Below are positions 1 to 11,134 of a stretch of DNA of 64,000 bases, one piece after another. The first letter of the stretch is position 1, and every line of letters starts with the position of its first letter. The position numbers and the translations under genes were made by a program. Source of the stretch: Muscardinus avellanarius (lineage: Eukaryota > Chordata > Mammalia > Rodentia > Gliridae); NCBI GenBank assembly GCA_963383645.1, contig OY726560.1, positions 151,924,546 to 151,988,545 on the forward strand, written 5' to 3'. The notes beneath the pieces were generated by a model. It worked only from the letters and a program-made list of their open reading frames with translations. It did not search any database and was not told the DNA's origin.

Positions 1-150
1 GGAAGTGCAGCTGGCCATCCACAAGCCACGGAGCGAGGCCCAGGACACACACTCCCTCACGGCCCTCGGGAAGAGCTGGTCCCGCTGACTCCTTGACCCC
101 GAAACTACAAGGTGGTAACTTCTGTTGTCCAGCGCTGCTCTGTGGCTCTC
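1..150 (+). repeat. LTR fragment, MaLR-like, cut by window edge
   Basis: The first 150 bases resemble the 3' part of an old mammalian MaLR-type LTR: a CCACAAGCC...CCCTCACGGCCCTC stretch followed by a gaactgtgag/ttctgttgt-like block that normally lies at the polyadenylation end. The element would start left of the window. The family name is from memory of consensus sequences; the fit is partial. Confidence 0.5.
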
Positions 151-694
151 TGTCCCTGCAGCCTCGGTGCCCCCACACTTTCCCGCCTCCGCCTTCTCCA
201 GAGCGCTGGCCTCATGGGAGCGCGGATGCCCTTGGCCCATCACAGCTCTGTCCCCAGAGGGGGCACCAAATAGATGCTGAGTTAACTAATGGGCGCATTG
301 TCTGTTCTCACTATTGTCCTCATCAGGGCGGCTCTTGGAGTTCCGGTTCCCTACCAGGGTGACAGCTGAAAGCAAGGCATTCCTGAGTGCCGCAGGCGCC
401 CTGTCATTCCGAATAAGCAGACTTCCCCTTGGGCTTCTCAAATGAAACAAAAGCTGAAAATCAATCCTGGTGTCTTTCTTTCTCACGGAAAATGGAACAC
501 TTGTTCTCCTAAAAGTGTTTCAGGAAGTTCAAAACTATCTTACCTGGGATGTAGACAGAGAAGCAGAAGTAATAAGAACAAATAATGAAACCCAGACATC
601 TAAAAGGAGATTAAACAAAGCCAACCATCCAACCAGACAAAAGCCTTCCCTGCTTACCCTGAGGGTTGGCCATCACACATCAATAAAGCGGACG
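151..694. other. Unassigned intergenic sequence
   Basis: No repeat or gene recognised. The first part is GC-richer with a C-rich tract near 175-200, the second part AT-richer. The short open frames here have no recognisable protein signature. Confidence 0.5.
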
Positions 695-783
695 CCGACG
701 CCCATTCTCCTATGATATAGGAGAATATGAATGAACACCCATTCTCCTGTGATGACACCGACGCCCATTCTCCTATGATATAG
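695..783. repeat. Short tandem repeat with self-complementary core
   Basis: A 26-base word (695-720) recurs exactly at 758-783, with a shorter diverged copy at about 736-755 between them. The core ctcctat is followed three bases later by its complement ataggag, so the first copy can fold as a 7-bp stem with a 3-base loop. It looks like a small minisatellite of about 2.5 copies. Confidence 0.8.
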
Positions 784-1082
784 TTTATTCCAATTGGATT
801 TACAAAGATCTCCCCAGAAGCTGTCAATCTGCACACTTAGAGCTGCAGGCCTGTTGATTAAATCATATGTACAAACTGAGGGGCATTCACCAGCGTGGCC
901 AGAAAAGGAGAGGCCATACATCATGTCTAATCTCTGCCCCTTTCTTATGACCTTGTACCTGTAATCCAGTGTTTATGGTGTGAATAGCTGAGATAGAAGT
1001 AGAGTGGGTGGTCATGAGACATGGTGTGGAGGTGTTTCAGCCATCATCCTCACTGCTAGAATCCAAAACGTATGCAACTTAG
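784..1082. other. Unassigned intergenic sequence
   Basis: Nothing recognised. It separates the small tandem repeat from the LTR-like element to its right. Confidence 0.5.
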
Positions 1083-1263
1083 AGGAAGCAAGATTTATTT
1101 GCTTATAGATTTGGAGATTTTAAAAGTGCAGTCCATGTTAGGCTAGGTCGGTGGAGCTCAGGGCATGAGGACGGGAAGCAGAGAGAGGGAGAGAGCAGGA
1201 GCTCTGCTTTCACATCACAGAAATAAGAAACGAGAAAAAGAGGGGGAGGGAAGGAGGGAGCAA

Positions 1264-1310
<47 letters not shown>

Positions 1311-1440
1311 CCAATATTATCCCCAAGCCCACACTCCCAGGGACTCACTTCCTGTAGCCACTCCTCACCTGCCTAGGTTACAACCCAGTAAATCCATTAC
1401 AATGGATGTATCCTCTGATGAGATTACAGCCAACATGACT
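1083..1440 (-). repeat. MaLR-like LTR with expanded GA tract
   Basis: This belongs to the same family as the elements at 7278-7595 and 8649-8805: it shares agctcagggcatg near 1158, a GA-rich middle, and ccacactcccagggac near 1329. It reads in reverse orientation, starting with an agatttatttgctta block and ending near a ccattacaatgg block. The middle has expanded into an (AG)n run at about 1268-1305. Assignment to ERVL-MaLR is inference from similarity to rodent MaLR LTRs. Confidence 0.6.
1268..1305. repeat. (AG)n microsatellite
   Basis: Almost uninterrupted AG dinucleotides, preceded by a GA-rich purine stretch from about 1180. It lies inside the LTR-like element and accounts for the RERERE and SLSLSL low-complexity open frames on the two strands. 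Confidence 0.95.
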
Positions 1441-2394
1441 TGATGCTATTAACTCTGAACATCAATACGTGCGTCTTCAAGGTCATTCTATATCCAAACT
1501 ATGACGAGAGGTTAAATAGCATTCTTGGCAATGCCAGCTAAGCCTATGCCCAACAGCCAGGCCTGGTCCCTTCCCCTTGACACTAGTCTGCTCCCTGGGA
1601 GTCAGAAGACCTCTTTATTTTATAAATATCATTCCAAATATTTTCATCTGTTGAACATTCCTCCTGACAGGAGGAACCAGTGCTTCTTCCTGTCAGAAGG
1701 AATCACTAACAGAGATTCCAGAGAGAAGACACTGCCATTACGTGGCCTCTTAAAGGGATGCACCAGCTCAAATGTTTTTGTCTGCTTTCTATGAGTTTTA
1801 AAACCATCTTAGCTATCTAACGTGATGAGTAGTAGAGCACTTGAGAGGGAGGCATTGACATGATTAAAATTAGAAATGATGACCTCCAATACCTCTAATT
1901 AAACCCAAAATATCAGATATACCTACAGATTTACAGGTTCACACTGACAACTCACCTCAGACATAACGAGTCCTAACAGTGATTTCACTATTTAGAGTCA
2001 ATAAAGAAAAGATGAAAAGTTAGAAGCTGTAAATATAATGAAAGGCAATCACTAAATACTGTACCTGAGATACTAGCAGTCCTCACGACATCTGATTGCT
2101 GATGAGGACAAAGTCGTTCCTAATTGTCCTTGACAATCTTATGCTCCATCAACGATGGCCCTGGTTAACATGATGTCTGGCCAGAGCAGCGGGTTGACCA
2201 GTGGGCTCCTGTGGGACGGTGGCAGATGAAGCAACCACTGAGAGCTGTGTCTAGGAGTCGCTGGTTTTTCATAGACTCTGCCTTCAGTCAACTCACCTAA
2301 GCGTGCTCTTCTGCATTCTTTCCCATTTGATAAAATTCAACTTTTATTGGAAAACTACTCATTCTTCCCTCTGATCAAGTGGTCCCTTTCAGAG
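1441..2394. other. Unassigned intergenic sequence
   Basis: AT-rich sequence with no recognised repeat or gene. The longest open frame, about 89 codons at 1525-1794, resembles no known family. Confidence 0.5.
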
Positions 2395-2835
2395 CTGACT
2401 GCAGCCCAGCTTCATGTAAGCATGTGAGCATGTGATCTAGCCTGGCCAATTGGGATAGCACATTTCTCTGATCTTAGTGATTGGTTAGGGAAGGACCACA
2501 TAGCCAGCAACGGACCAATCAGAGATGCTTAGAACCACAGAGGCTCTTTTTCTTGGAACTGCAGTAAAGAAAAGCTCTATTTTGCCTGGGGTGGTAGTGG
2601 GGGTGGAGTAGAGATGTGGAAAATCTACAGGCATCTTACCAGCAGGCCAGGCCCAGCTGCTAGTGGCTGGAGCCCATGCAGAGGAGACCAGAACTGAGAT
2701 GTGTAGGTAGTCGACTGATGGCATCACTGGGTTCTGGACCAGCTCTGACCTTGGCTTTTTAGCTACTTGTGCCAATACATTCCCTTTTCTTCTTCAGCGT
2801 GGTTGAGTTAGATCCTGCATCCCACATGGCTGAGC
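2395..2835 (+). repeat. Old interspersed repeat, family not named
   Basis: Blocks such as tggccaattgggat, gtgattggttagg and gccaatacattccctttt resemble a widespread old mammalian repeat whose copies end in a gccaataaattccctttt motif followed by ttgagttgggtttctgtca. I recognise the pattern but cannot name the family with certainty. Boundaries are approximate. Confidence 0.4.
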
Positions 2836-3894
2836 AAGAGGGACCCTGTTCTCAGCAAGTCTGGTAATGGTGGGTACAAGTCCTGAAGCAGTATGGTGCT
2901 CCCCTCCCTCCTCCCTTACCTCCTTTCTGTGGCATGGAGTCTACCTGCGCCTGCCCTGCCCTTCATGCCAGCTTCTCGTGCCCACGGTCTAGTCCCTCAC
3001 TGGCCTTCAGCCCTCCAGCCAGCCGTGGGACTATTTGCCCAACTCGCATTTGAAATCTCTAAAATCAGAACTTTATGGTGTCAGACCTTCTCCCTCATTT
3101 ACACACTGTTTTTCCATTTTGGAGGATGCAGGCTGTGCACAGGGCACCTGGGCCTGCTGGTTGGCATTCTGTGGCCTCCTCCATAAGCCTGAGTGTCTGC
3201 GGAGCCACCGCTGGGCTGCAGCTGCCATTTCTGTCTAATGACTCAGAGCCACAGGGCTCCCCCGTCATCAATGCCATTATGTTATTTTGGAAAATTGAGG
3301 GTTAAGGTCGCCCCAATTTCTCCAAATAGCTGTTATATAAATAAATAAATGTACATTGCAATCCACTCTTCCCTTGATGTGATCTGAGGGGAAAATGGGG
3401 TCTTTGTGGTTTGTTTCCCCTGGAAACAAGGAAAATGTAGGTTATCACACCATCATGATCACCCGCTATAGTGAAGCACTTTAAATACCATTTGCAAATT
3501 ATTTATTTCCACAATTATAATTTTTTTTAATGAAGAGTTGTTAACAGTCACCTCTTCTCTTGAGTGACATATCTACCTGGAGATAGGTGGGGGGGGGGTG
3601 AGCTTAGGATGCCAGTTTGTGTTTATGGAAATAAACATCACAACTCGAAGGGCAGAAAGGCCACTTGGCCTGGCGTGGCTCAAAGGCTACATCTGCCCAG
3701 TGCCCAGCGTGCTGGCTTGGGGCATGTACCAGGAAACTGCATAATGGTGGATCACTTTTATCAGCTGCCGCATTAAAGTTTGTCATGTGAATTGAAGCAA
3801 GGAGTTGCCTTCAGTCTCAGCTCCATGTGATGCCCAGAAGAAAACACACGCACTCTGCCACGGAAAGTTGAGGTCTGGTCCAGTAGATATTGAC
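2836..3894. other. Unassigned intergenic sequence
   Basis: No repeat or gene recognised. It contains a short ataaataaataaat stretch near 3337, an AT-rich stretch near 3500-3530 and a G run at about 3590-3598. Overlapping open frames at 2893-3305 lack recognisable domains. Confidence 0.5.
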
Positions 3895-3960
3895 GTGTGT
3901 GTGTATGTGTGTGTGTGTGTGTGTGCGTGTGTGTGTGTGCGCGCGCGCGCGTGCATGCAC
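3895..3960. repeat. (TG)n/(GC)n microsatellite at SINE tail
   Basis: TG dinucleotides with a few interruptions pass into alternating GC at about 3939-3951. It directly abuts the 3' tail side of the reverse-oriented SINE to its right. Confidence 0.95.
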
Positions 3961-4120
3961 GCTACTGGAGATTGAACCCAGGGGTATTCTACCTTTGATT
4001 TATGCCCTCCAGCTCTATTGTATTTTTTTTATATTGAAACAGTCTCACTAAGTTGAGGAAGGCCTTGATAAGTTGTTGAGCCTCTAAAGTACTGGTATTA
4101 CAAGTAGAGCCACCACAATG
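3961..4120 (-). mobile_element. B1/ID fusion SINE (sciurid type)
   Basis: The reverse-oriented ID half reads ctactggagattgaaccc then cctccagctc, followed by the B1-like half ending agtactggtattacaag...gccaccac. The copy is diverged. Its tail is replaced by the TG repeat on the left. Confidence 0.85.
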
Positions 4121-4269
4121 ACAGAGTGACATTCTTTAAAATAAAATCCTTAAGCACACTTTTAACCACAATTCCTTAGGTAAATAGGACCTAATGTTCT
4201 ATTTATATGAAGCAAAAAACCTTACCTTTTTTAGGGGCAGTTTTGAGTTTAAGAACTTTGAAGAAGCAG

Positions 4270-4466
4270 GTAGGTGGTGGCAAATGCCTTTAATTCCAGT
4301 ACTTAGGAGGATGAGACAAGATCACAGGCCTGAGATCAGAGTCAGCACCTTAGTAAGACCTGTTTCTAAATAAAAATGAATAAAAGTCTGGGTGTGTAAC
4401 TTGAAAGTAAAATGTTCCTGGGTTCAATTCCCAGTGCTACAACAAAACAAAACAACAACAACAATA
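4270..4466 (+). mobile_element. B1/ID fusion SINE (sciurid type)
   Basis: The left half starts ggtaggtggtggcaaatgcc, and the ID half ends ggttcaattcccagtgctac. An (AAAAC/AAC)n tail closes it at about 4440-4466. An old copy with many substitutions in the central ID segment. Confidence 0.85.
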
Positions 4467-7277
4467 GAACACTTCAAAGTGACCGTAAGGAACTGTACTG
4501 TGGAGGTATGGGTTGGTGTTTTTAAACAGCATTTCCAAATTGCATACTTTCAATAAATAGAAGGAAGGAAGAAAAAAAAAGCAAAGAAAGCAACCTAAAG
4601 GAGGAGAGAGAAAATGGAACTAAGAGGAACAGAATGCTCTGACAGTATCACTGGCCAGGGAAGGGGACATGAGGGCTGGAGAGGGGCTGCAGGGGCTGGA
4701 GCAGAGTTTGAAACATTAAAAACAAACATTTGGAAACCTGAGTAGACTTGTGTCGCTCGTAGCAGAAAGAAGAATTCAAACCAGTAAGTAGGAGAGAGAT
4801 TTCACGTCAATGGTAAAGACTTTCTTCATAGAGAAATGGGCTTTCCTTGAGATAGTGAGTTCATGGTCTGGAGGCATGCTAGCAGAGATCAAACGCATTG
4901 ACAAAGTCAGCCACGCACTGGGGAGAAGGCTGCACTGACGGACTACCGAGATCACTTGTGTCATGTGTGACTCTTGGAGGCTGAGCAGTGATCGTAATAG
5001 AATACCTGAAAGATGTTCCAGCCACTTGGGATCAAGATGGCTTTCTGCAGAGTCCAGAGGAGGGAAAATGTACAGCAGCAACAATAACACACGCACCAAA
5101 TTAATGCTTTGCAGTAATGAGGAGGCGATTACTTCCCTCCCAAAACCCCACAGGGAACAACAGGTAGAAAAATCGCCAGCACTTCTCCTCATTATCTAGG
5201 AGATAACTCAGCTGCCCTTCTCATTAGCATCTATAGCCACTCTGCTGCAAGCCCTGGATAACCCTCAGAATCCTGTGAGATGCTGCGAGAAGTTGCTCAG
5301 TCCCTAATTGTGCACGGTCACTGTTGCCCGACTCACTGCCACCCACACGTCACATGAATGAGAGAACTGTAGAAACCACTTCAACTCCAGGGCATGCAGT
5401 GCAGTAACACTGAGAGCTAGTGTGTGGTCCTAGGGAGGGTCAGTGAGCCCGAGCATCTTGTGAGCAAACCCGCATCCTTCTCTGGGCAGACAGTTCCTTC
5501 AGAACCCAACATTACACATAACAACCACTGTGTGCGTGCGTGCGTGCGTGCGTGTGTGTGTGTGTAGGCAGTGGGGACAATGACATTTAAAGATTTACAT
5601 CTGAGTTGACATTTCTTATAGGAGCTAAGGACAGTCTATGCTCCCAAATTACCATTTAGAAGTTCTCATGGGAAGAGTCCCTCCTCCCACCTGTTCTTGG
5701 TAGGATCTAGTCTATGAACGTGGTGACTGCTACTCTTTGACATGTGTGCTAGGTAGCTATTAATAAAATCAGTTACCAAATGAGTGTTGGAATACTTTTG
5801 ATGTGCTCATTAAGGAAAAGGAAATTATTTGGCACAATTCTCCCAAAAAATAGAGAAAAACCAAAGCAGCGTCGAAACTTGTAATCATAATCTCCACTTT
5901 CATCTTCTAGGAGCTCATCGATATTTGCTACGTGGTTTTCTCATATTCTTTTGCTTTGAAACCATGACAGGTCCAGAGTGGGGAAGTGGGAATGGAGGAC
6001 GTTTTTACAGAGCCTGCAGGGGCTGGAAAGGGAATGGGCACACAGGCTCTCTGGAAGGAATTCATCTAGTATTTATTATTTTCCTGTGTCATGGTGAGAG
6101 GATTTTCTTCATCTCATCCAAGCAAGCCCAAGCTCTTGGCTCTTCCAAGGCAGAGGCTGTCAGCTGGCATCTAAGGAGTTTTTGTAAATGTTTAGTTAAT
6201 TAGATGTCAAGAACATCAGGTGGGAAGTAAACACGAGGAACTTCATAGAGAGTCTGACAGGGGCCAAATCAATTGCTAATTATGAGAAGAGAGATTTTTT
6301 TTAAGAGAAAAAAATATACCTAGGGATTCAAGCTCTTAGTCTCTATTGCCTAATTTTCTCCTGGTCATAGGCCACTGTTTCTTGTATCTTGGTGTCACAG
6401 CAATTTTTAGTTATGTGTTGGACACTAAAATTTCACTTTGTTGAGTGTCTGGATTTTGTTGTCTTCCTTTAAAGAAAGTCAGACTTTGTTCTGATTGGCA
6501 GTTAAGTTACTTGAGAATCAAGTTGATTTTTTGAGGCTTGTTTTTAAACTATCTTAGAGTGGTACTAAGTAGCCTTTATTTGAGGGTTAATTTAGCTTTA
6601 CTACAATGTCATGAAATGTGACACTTTGTGACACTACAATGTCTGTTCTGGGTATTTAATGTGGTATCTCCATTCTAGCTGGTTAAAACTAAAACATCTC
6701 TAGCTCCCTATGAGCTCTGGGAACTGTGTAGTTCCTAGTTTACAGGTAGCAATTCTTTCCCTAGTCCTGTGGAGATTTACTCTGAAAATATACAGCTTAG
6801 TATTTAGCCAGAGATTCAAAACCAGCCAAATAGATGCAGATTTGGGGGGATTATTTATATGCATAACCCCCCCTCTGCAGGACTTTACCCTGTAGAAGTA
6901 GTCAGATTCTCAAAACTACAACCTCTGTTCCCAGAACTGCTCTGTTCTGCTTGGGATCCCTCCCCTTGCACCGCAGCCTAAGAAGTGTATCCAGGAAGAA
7001 AGTTGAGGTGATTATGCAGCTGACCTTGTCGTTTCTCCTCTCTCAGGAATCATGGTTATAGGTTGCCTGTTTCAATATCTAAAAACAGTTGTTTCGTCTA
7101 TTCTGTTTGGGTTTCCAGTAGTTTCGAGTAGGCAGATAGGTAGGGTATCAGCTGCTTTGTCATGGCCAGAAATGAAAGCTTGTGCTTTCTCACTGTCTGG
7201 ATACATGCCTTGGACTGTTTCTGCTGCCAACTGTTCATCAGACTACGCACAGTTGTTTGGGTCGGCATCCTCACCAC
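4467..7277. other. Unassigned intergenic sequence
   Basis: Mostly non-repetitive to my eye, with one microsatellite at 5529-5565. The largest open frames, 138 codons reverse at 4776-5192 and 124 codons forward at 5829-6203, have no recognisable motif and no plausible splice-bounded exon structure, so I do not call genes. Confidence 0.5.
5529..5565. repeat. (TGCG)n(TG)n microsatellite
   Basis: About five tgcg units pass into TG dinucleotides. Unlike many dinucleotide runs in this window, it has no SINE next to it. Confidence 0.95.
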
Positions 7278-7595
7278 TGTGACCAATAAGCCGCACCACT
7301 TAGGGGAAGGAAGAGTTTTTGCTCACAGCTGTAGAGAGGTTCAGTCCACGTTAGACCAGGTCTGTGAAGCTCAGGGCATGGCAGCGGGAAGGAGAAAGAG
7401 GGAGAGAGAAAGACTCTGTTCTCACAATTTGGAGTCTAGAAGCAAGAGGGGCCGCAGGGGAGGAGGAATAATGTATAATCCCCAAGGCCACACTCCCAGG
7501 GACCCCTCCTTGGCAACCAAGTGCCACCTCCAACATGGCTGCCTGGTTTTTATGAGGGTTAGGGGGTTCTAAGTCCAAACCATTACAACGGTTGA
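7278..7595 (-). repeat. MaLR-like LTR, reverse orientation
   Basis: It starts tgtgaccaataagccgc at 7278, passes a gtttttgctcacagctgtag block and ends near aaaccattacaacgg. This is the reverse-complement layout of a rodent MaLR LTR (here ending with TGT, the complement of ACA). Positions 7365-7521 are repeated almost exactly at 8649-8805. Confidence 0.65.
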
Positions 7596-8648
7596 ATGGA
7601 AGGTAGGACCTGGAGGTTGGGTTTAGGAAGGGACTGAAGCTCAGTGGGAGGGAAGTCAGGGAAACAGAGTCTTCCATGCGGGAGAACAGTGGAGGCACAT
7701 GGACTGGCCATGTGCTGACCCACCTCATCCAGGACCCCACACTGACACCCTTGGCCATTGGACACCCTCATTCCCAGCCCCACTGCCTTCTGTGGCTATA
7801 TCTTTCACCCAACTCCCTGGCCAGGAAAAAACTCCATGTCCTCTCTGTCTACTACCTAGACTTGAAGTTCAGCTCCAGCCTGGGTCCTTGCTTGGGTGTA
7901 TGACGAGCTTGTATTTTGTGGCTAGAGCCACTTTCTAATCCGGACATTTCAGTTGGGCTACTGAAATGCCAAGGTCTGTTTTGCATAAGCTGGAGCAAAA
8001 ACCTGAAAGCTGTTTGGTGAAAAATAAAGAGAAGTTTGCTCAAAGGATAAAAGCAAGCTTGAAGAAATGCCACAAAGCAGTAAAGATGATAAATATTAAT
8101 TATAATCAAGTGGAATTGTGCAATGACTGTTCATTTGTGGTTTCAGTTGCAAACATGGAAATTCTGTCGCTCTAAGGCAAGTAAAGACAGGTTTCATTTC
8201 TGGGCTACATTCACCATTCCCAGGGCTGGTTGAAGAGTGAGGACCCTTGCATCCTCACAGAAGCGAGCTTCCCAGAGCTCCCCTGAGTCTGAGACTCAGT
8301 TCAGTCTGTAGACACATCTAACCTGGCTTTGAAACCACAGAAGAAATGGACAAGATCCCAGAATTTTTCTTTCTTTCAGATTCCATCCAGAAAGAAGATT
8401 TATTAAGGTGGAATTTGCAGCAATTAATTTGGCATTAGGAACTCTGACTTTCAGACTCTTGGTTTAATAAGCCTCACAGGGTCCATCTAGGAGCTCTGTG
8501 TACATACTTGGCCCTTTACTGAAGATACTTTTAAGACAGCAGGATGCCCGAGTTTGTGCTAATGAAGGACAAATAGAGTCAGGTTCACTGGCAGGGAAGG
8601 CTCTGTGAGAACTGTGATTCTTGACTCCAGGGTCTCCTCCCTGAGAAT
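7596..8648. other. Unassigned intergenic sequence
   Basis: No repeat or gene recognised between the LTR and its internal duplicate. The open frames at 7583-7938 are overlapping frames of the same GC-richer stretch and match nothing known to me. Confidence 0.5.
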
Positions 8649-8805
8649 TGAAGCTCAGGGCATGGCAGCGGGAAGGAGAAAGAGGGAGAGAGAAAGACTC
8701 TGTTCTCACAATTTGGAGTCTAGAGGCAAGAGGGGCCGCAGGGGAGGAGGAATAATGTATAATTCCCAAGGCCACACTCCCAGGGACCCCTCCTTGGCAA
8801 CCAAG
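8649..8805 (-). repeat. Second copy of a 157-bp LTR-internal block
   Basis: It aligns to 7365-7521 without gaps at a constant offset of 1,284 bp. I count two differences: agaagcaag against agaggcaag, and ataatcccc against ataattccc. Only the internal part of the LTR is present; both LTR ends are missing. The hexamer attgaa occurs at both borders, at about 8647-8652 and 8807-8813. Confidence 0.9.
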
Positions 8806-9239
8806 CTATTGAAAATGTCTACACACCACCACCAACAACAGTAATAACAGCAAACTCTCAGCTTTTGAAGATAAAGAAATTGTTTGGTCCAGTGAACTTT
8901 CTTTACCCCAGAAGAGTAGGGACCTTTGAATGCCCCAAACCATCACGACCCCTCCACACTGTTTTTCAAGGCCCTTGTGACCGAGGGCTGGGATGTTGCT
9001 TTGCAGCTGCTCAGTTGCTCCAAGTCTGTCTTCTAACCCTGTGCATTTTCCAGTCACTTCACTTCTTTGGGAATGTTGCCTGTTCTGATTTGCCCTGCAG
9101 GGTGCTCCCTGCTGGCAGGAAGAGGCTGCTGGTGGTGGCTTCTGTTGCCTTTCCAGCATGAATCATTTGCATCTGTTTTTTCTTTGGCAGTCAGATTCTT
9201 GCTCTAGGCTGTTCCAGTGGGAGGAAAATTTATTAAATC
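8806..9239. other. Unassigned intergenic sequence
   Basis: It begins with a short CAC/CAA-rich stretch (8820-8850). No gene or repeat recognised beyond that. Confidence 0.5.
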
Positions 9240-9730
9240 AGTTTTATGGAAGTATAATTTGCACCAATAAAATGCACAGATTTTAAGTGCACAGTTTGAT
9301 GAGTTTTGACAAATGTACACATCTGTCTGTCTTCCATCCCAGCAGAGAGCATTTTAATCTCCCCACTGAAAGTCTTTCACTCCTTCAGAGTCCGTCCCTA
9401 TTCCGCAGGCAACCACGGACCCAATTTCTATCACTAGTGTGCAATTGAAATTGTTGCTGGTGCTAGGATTTCATGTAAACGTAATTAGTGGCATGTACTT
9501 TTTGATGTCAAGCTCCTTTTTGCTCAAAAAAAGTCCATGAGTGTGGTCTTTATGGTTATCTCTGTAATCATTCCTTTATTGCTTTTACTTTTGACGGTTG
9601 GGTTATACTCCATTGTATGGAAGTGTCACAATTTTTCATTTACCTGTTTGAGGACGTTGAGAAGTTTCTAATTTGAGACACTATAAACGAAGCTGCTATG
9701 AACATTTGTTTTTAAGATTTTTAGTGACAT
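9240..9730 (-). mobile_element. Old L1 3' region (L1M-type), reverse
   Basis: The order of motifs matches the reverse complement of an old L1 3' end: agtataatttgcaccaataaaatgc, gtgcacagtttgatgagtttt, ggcaaccacggaccc, gggttatactccattgtatgg, gctgctatgaacatt. Heavily diverged, no reading frame left. Confidence 0.75.
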
Positions 9731-10364
9731 GTGTTTTTATTTATCTTAGATACCATAGACTTGTTAGAACATAAGTCTGATTGAGTTATAAGAATTTTAA
9801 AAAAATATATTTTCGACTGCCAGTCCTGGAGATGGGCCAGTGCCCATTCTGTTGCTTGGAGGCATCCTGGTTAGGAAATCCACCCCGCCCCTCCCTGGCC
9901 TCTCCTTTCTACTTCCTCCCCAGAGCATGCTCATTTGAGCATCCAGAGAAGGGATGAGTTTACCACCTGCAGAATCTCTCTCCTTCTAGCCTCCCAAATA
10001 CTACTTCCTTGGTGGTTTTTAATCCTCCTCCCCAAAATGAAGCAACAGCCCTCAGTCATCTTTCAAAAGAGTGATGTTTTTGGAAGTGCTGCCCCTCCCC
10101 CGTGTCTTTCCCAGCCGACCTTTTCTGACCTTTTCTATTTTTTCTCCCCTCCTCTCTTCTTTTCAAACACAGGCTTTCTTCTTTAGTTTTCCTTCCAACA
10201 CCCTCCAACCCATCCCACTTCTCAGAAGTGGAGTCATTGTCTCTCTCTGGGATGTCAGCATCCAAAGCCACTTAACATAAGTTAAAGGGAAAATAACAAA
10301 GTTATTATAAGAAATAAGTTCCCTTTAGCTTAAGTGTCCAGACAACCTCTGATCAAAGCCCCTG
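9731..10364. other. Unassigned intergenic sequence
   Basis: Includes a pyrimidine-rich stretch near 10095-10215. The SFSP-rich open frames there come from base composition. No gene recognised. Confidence 0.5.
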
Positions 10365-10575
10365 ATAATAACTGGGACTTTACCTGATACCTGTTACGTG
10401 CCAGGCATTCTGTAGCCAGGTCTCCTTTCATTCCCCAAACCTCGTGAAATAAACACTATCTACTACCCGTGTTGTGCAGGAGAGAATGTTAAGAAATCAC
10501 CTGTCTACTCCATACAGGTAGAAAATGACAGCTGTACTATCCAGATCCCTGACACCCAAGCCAAAGTTTGATTCC
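10365..10575 (-). repeat. MIR element, reverse
   Basis: Shows the reverse-complement MIR pattern: gataactgggacttta, ttacgtgccaggcattctg, then a stretch corresponding to the seq after the CORE region. Old and diverged. Confidence 0.6.
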
Positions 10576-10601
10576 CTCCCTGAATCAGGCCATTGTTACC
10601 A

Positions 10602-10912
10602 TGTGTCTAAGCTCCCCAGGGCTAACATAACAAATTTCCACAAACTGGGTGATTAAAACAACAGGAGTATATTTTTTCACAGTCCTAGGGATGCAAAATC
10701 TGAAATCAAGGTGTCAGTAAAACTGGTTTGTTCCGTGCCTCTCTCCTACCTCCTGACAACAGCCACCAGTCCTTGGGGGGGACACCTGGTTCAGGCACCC
10801 CAACTCTCCCTTTCTTCAAACCACCTTCTCCTCCCTTTCTCTTTCTCATCTATGGATACTTGTCATTGAATTTAGGACCCACCCTAACTCAGGATGATCT
10901 TATCTCAAAACC
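10602..10912 (-). repeat. LTR (MaLR-like), left part of an interrupted copy
   Basis: Starts tgtgtctaagctccccaggg, then acataacaaatttccacaaactgggtg, attaaaacaacaggag, tttttcacagtcctagg and cccaccctaactcagg. This is the reverse complement of an old MaLR-type LTR. The element stops at a SINE insertion and resumes at 12411. Confidence 0.7.
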
Positions 10913-11134
10913 CTTCATCATTTTTTTTTTGGTGGTGGTGCTAGGACTGGACCCAGAGATATTTTACCTCTGAGCTACACCTCCAGCTTTATCTTATTTT
11001 TTATTTTGAAACAGGGTATTGTTAAGTTGTTAAAGTCCTCACTAAATTGTTATGCTTACTTGAACCACGATCCTCCTGTCTCATCCTCCCAAGTACTGGG
11101 ATTACAGGCATGTGCCACCATGCTGGCTTCATCA
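10913..11134 (-). mobile_element. SINE insertion with 8-bp target duplication
   Basis: A B1/ID SINE in reverse (T run 10921-10930, ID half to about 10990, B1 half ending caccatgctgg at 11126). It is flanked by the direct repeat cttcatca at 10913-10920 and 11127-11134. It interrupts the LTR. Confidence 0.9.

Noticed and set aside
4776..6203. Frames of 138 and 124 codons
   Set aside because: No similarity to a family I know and no exon-intron structure that would join them.
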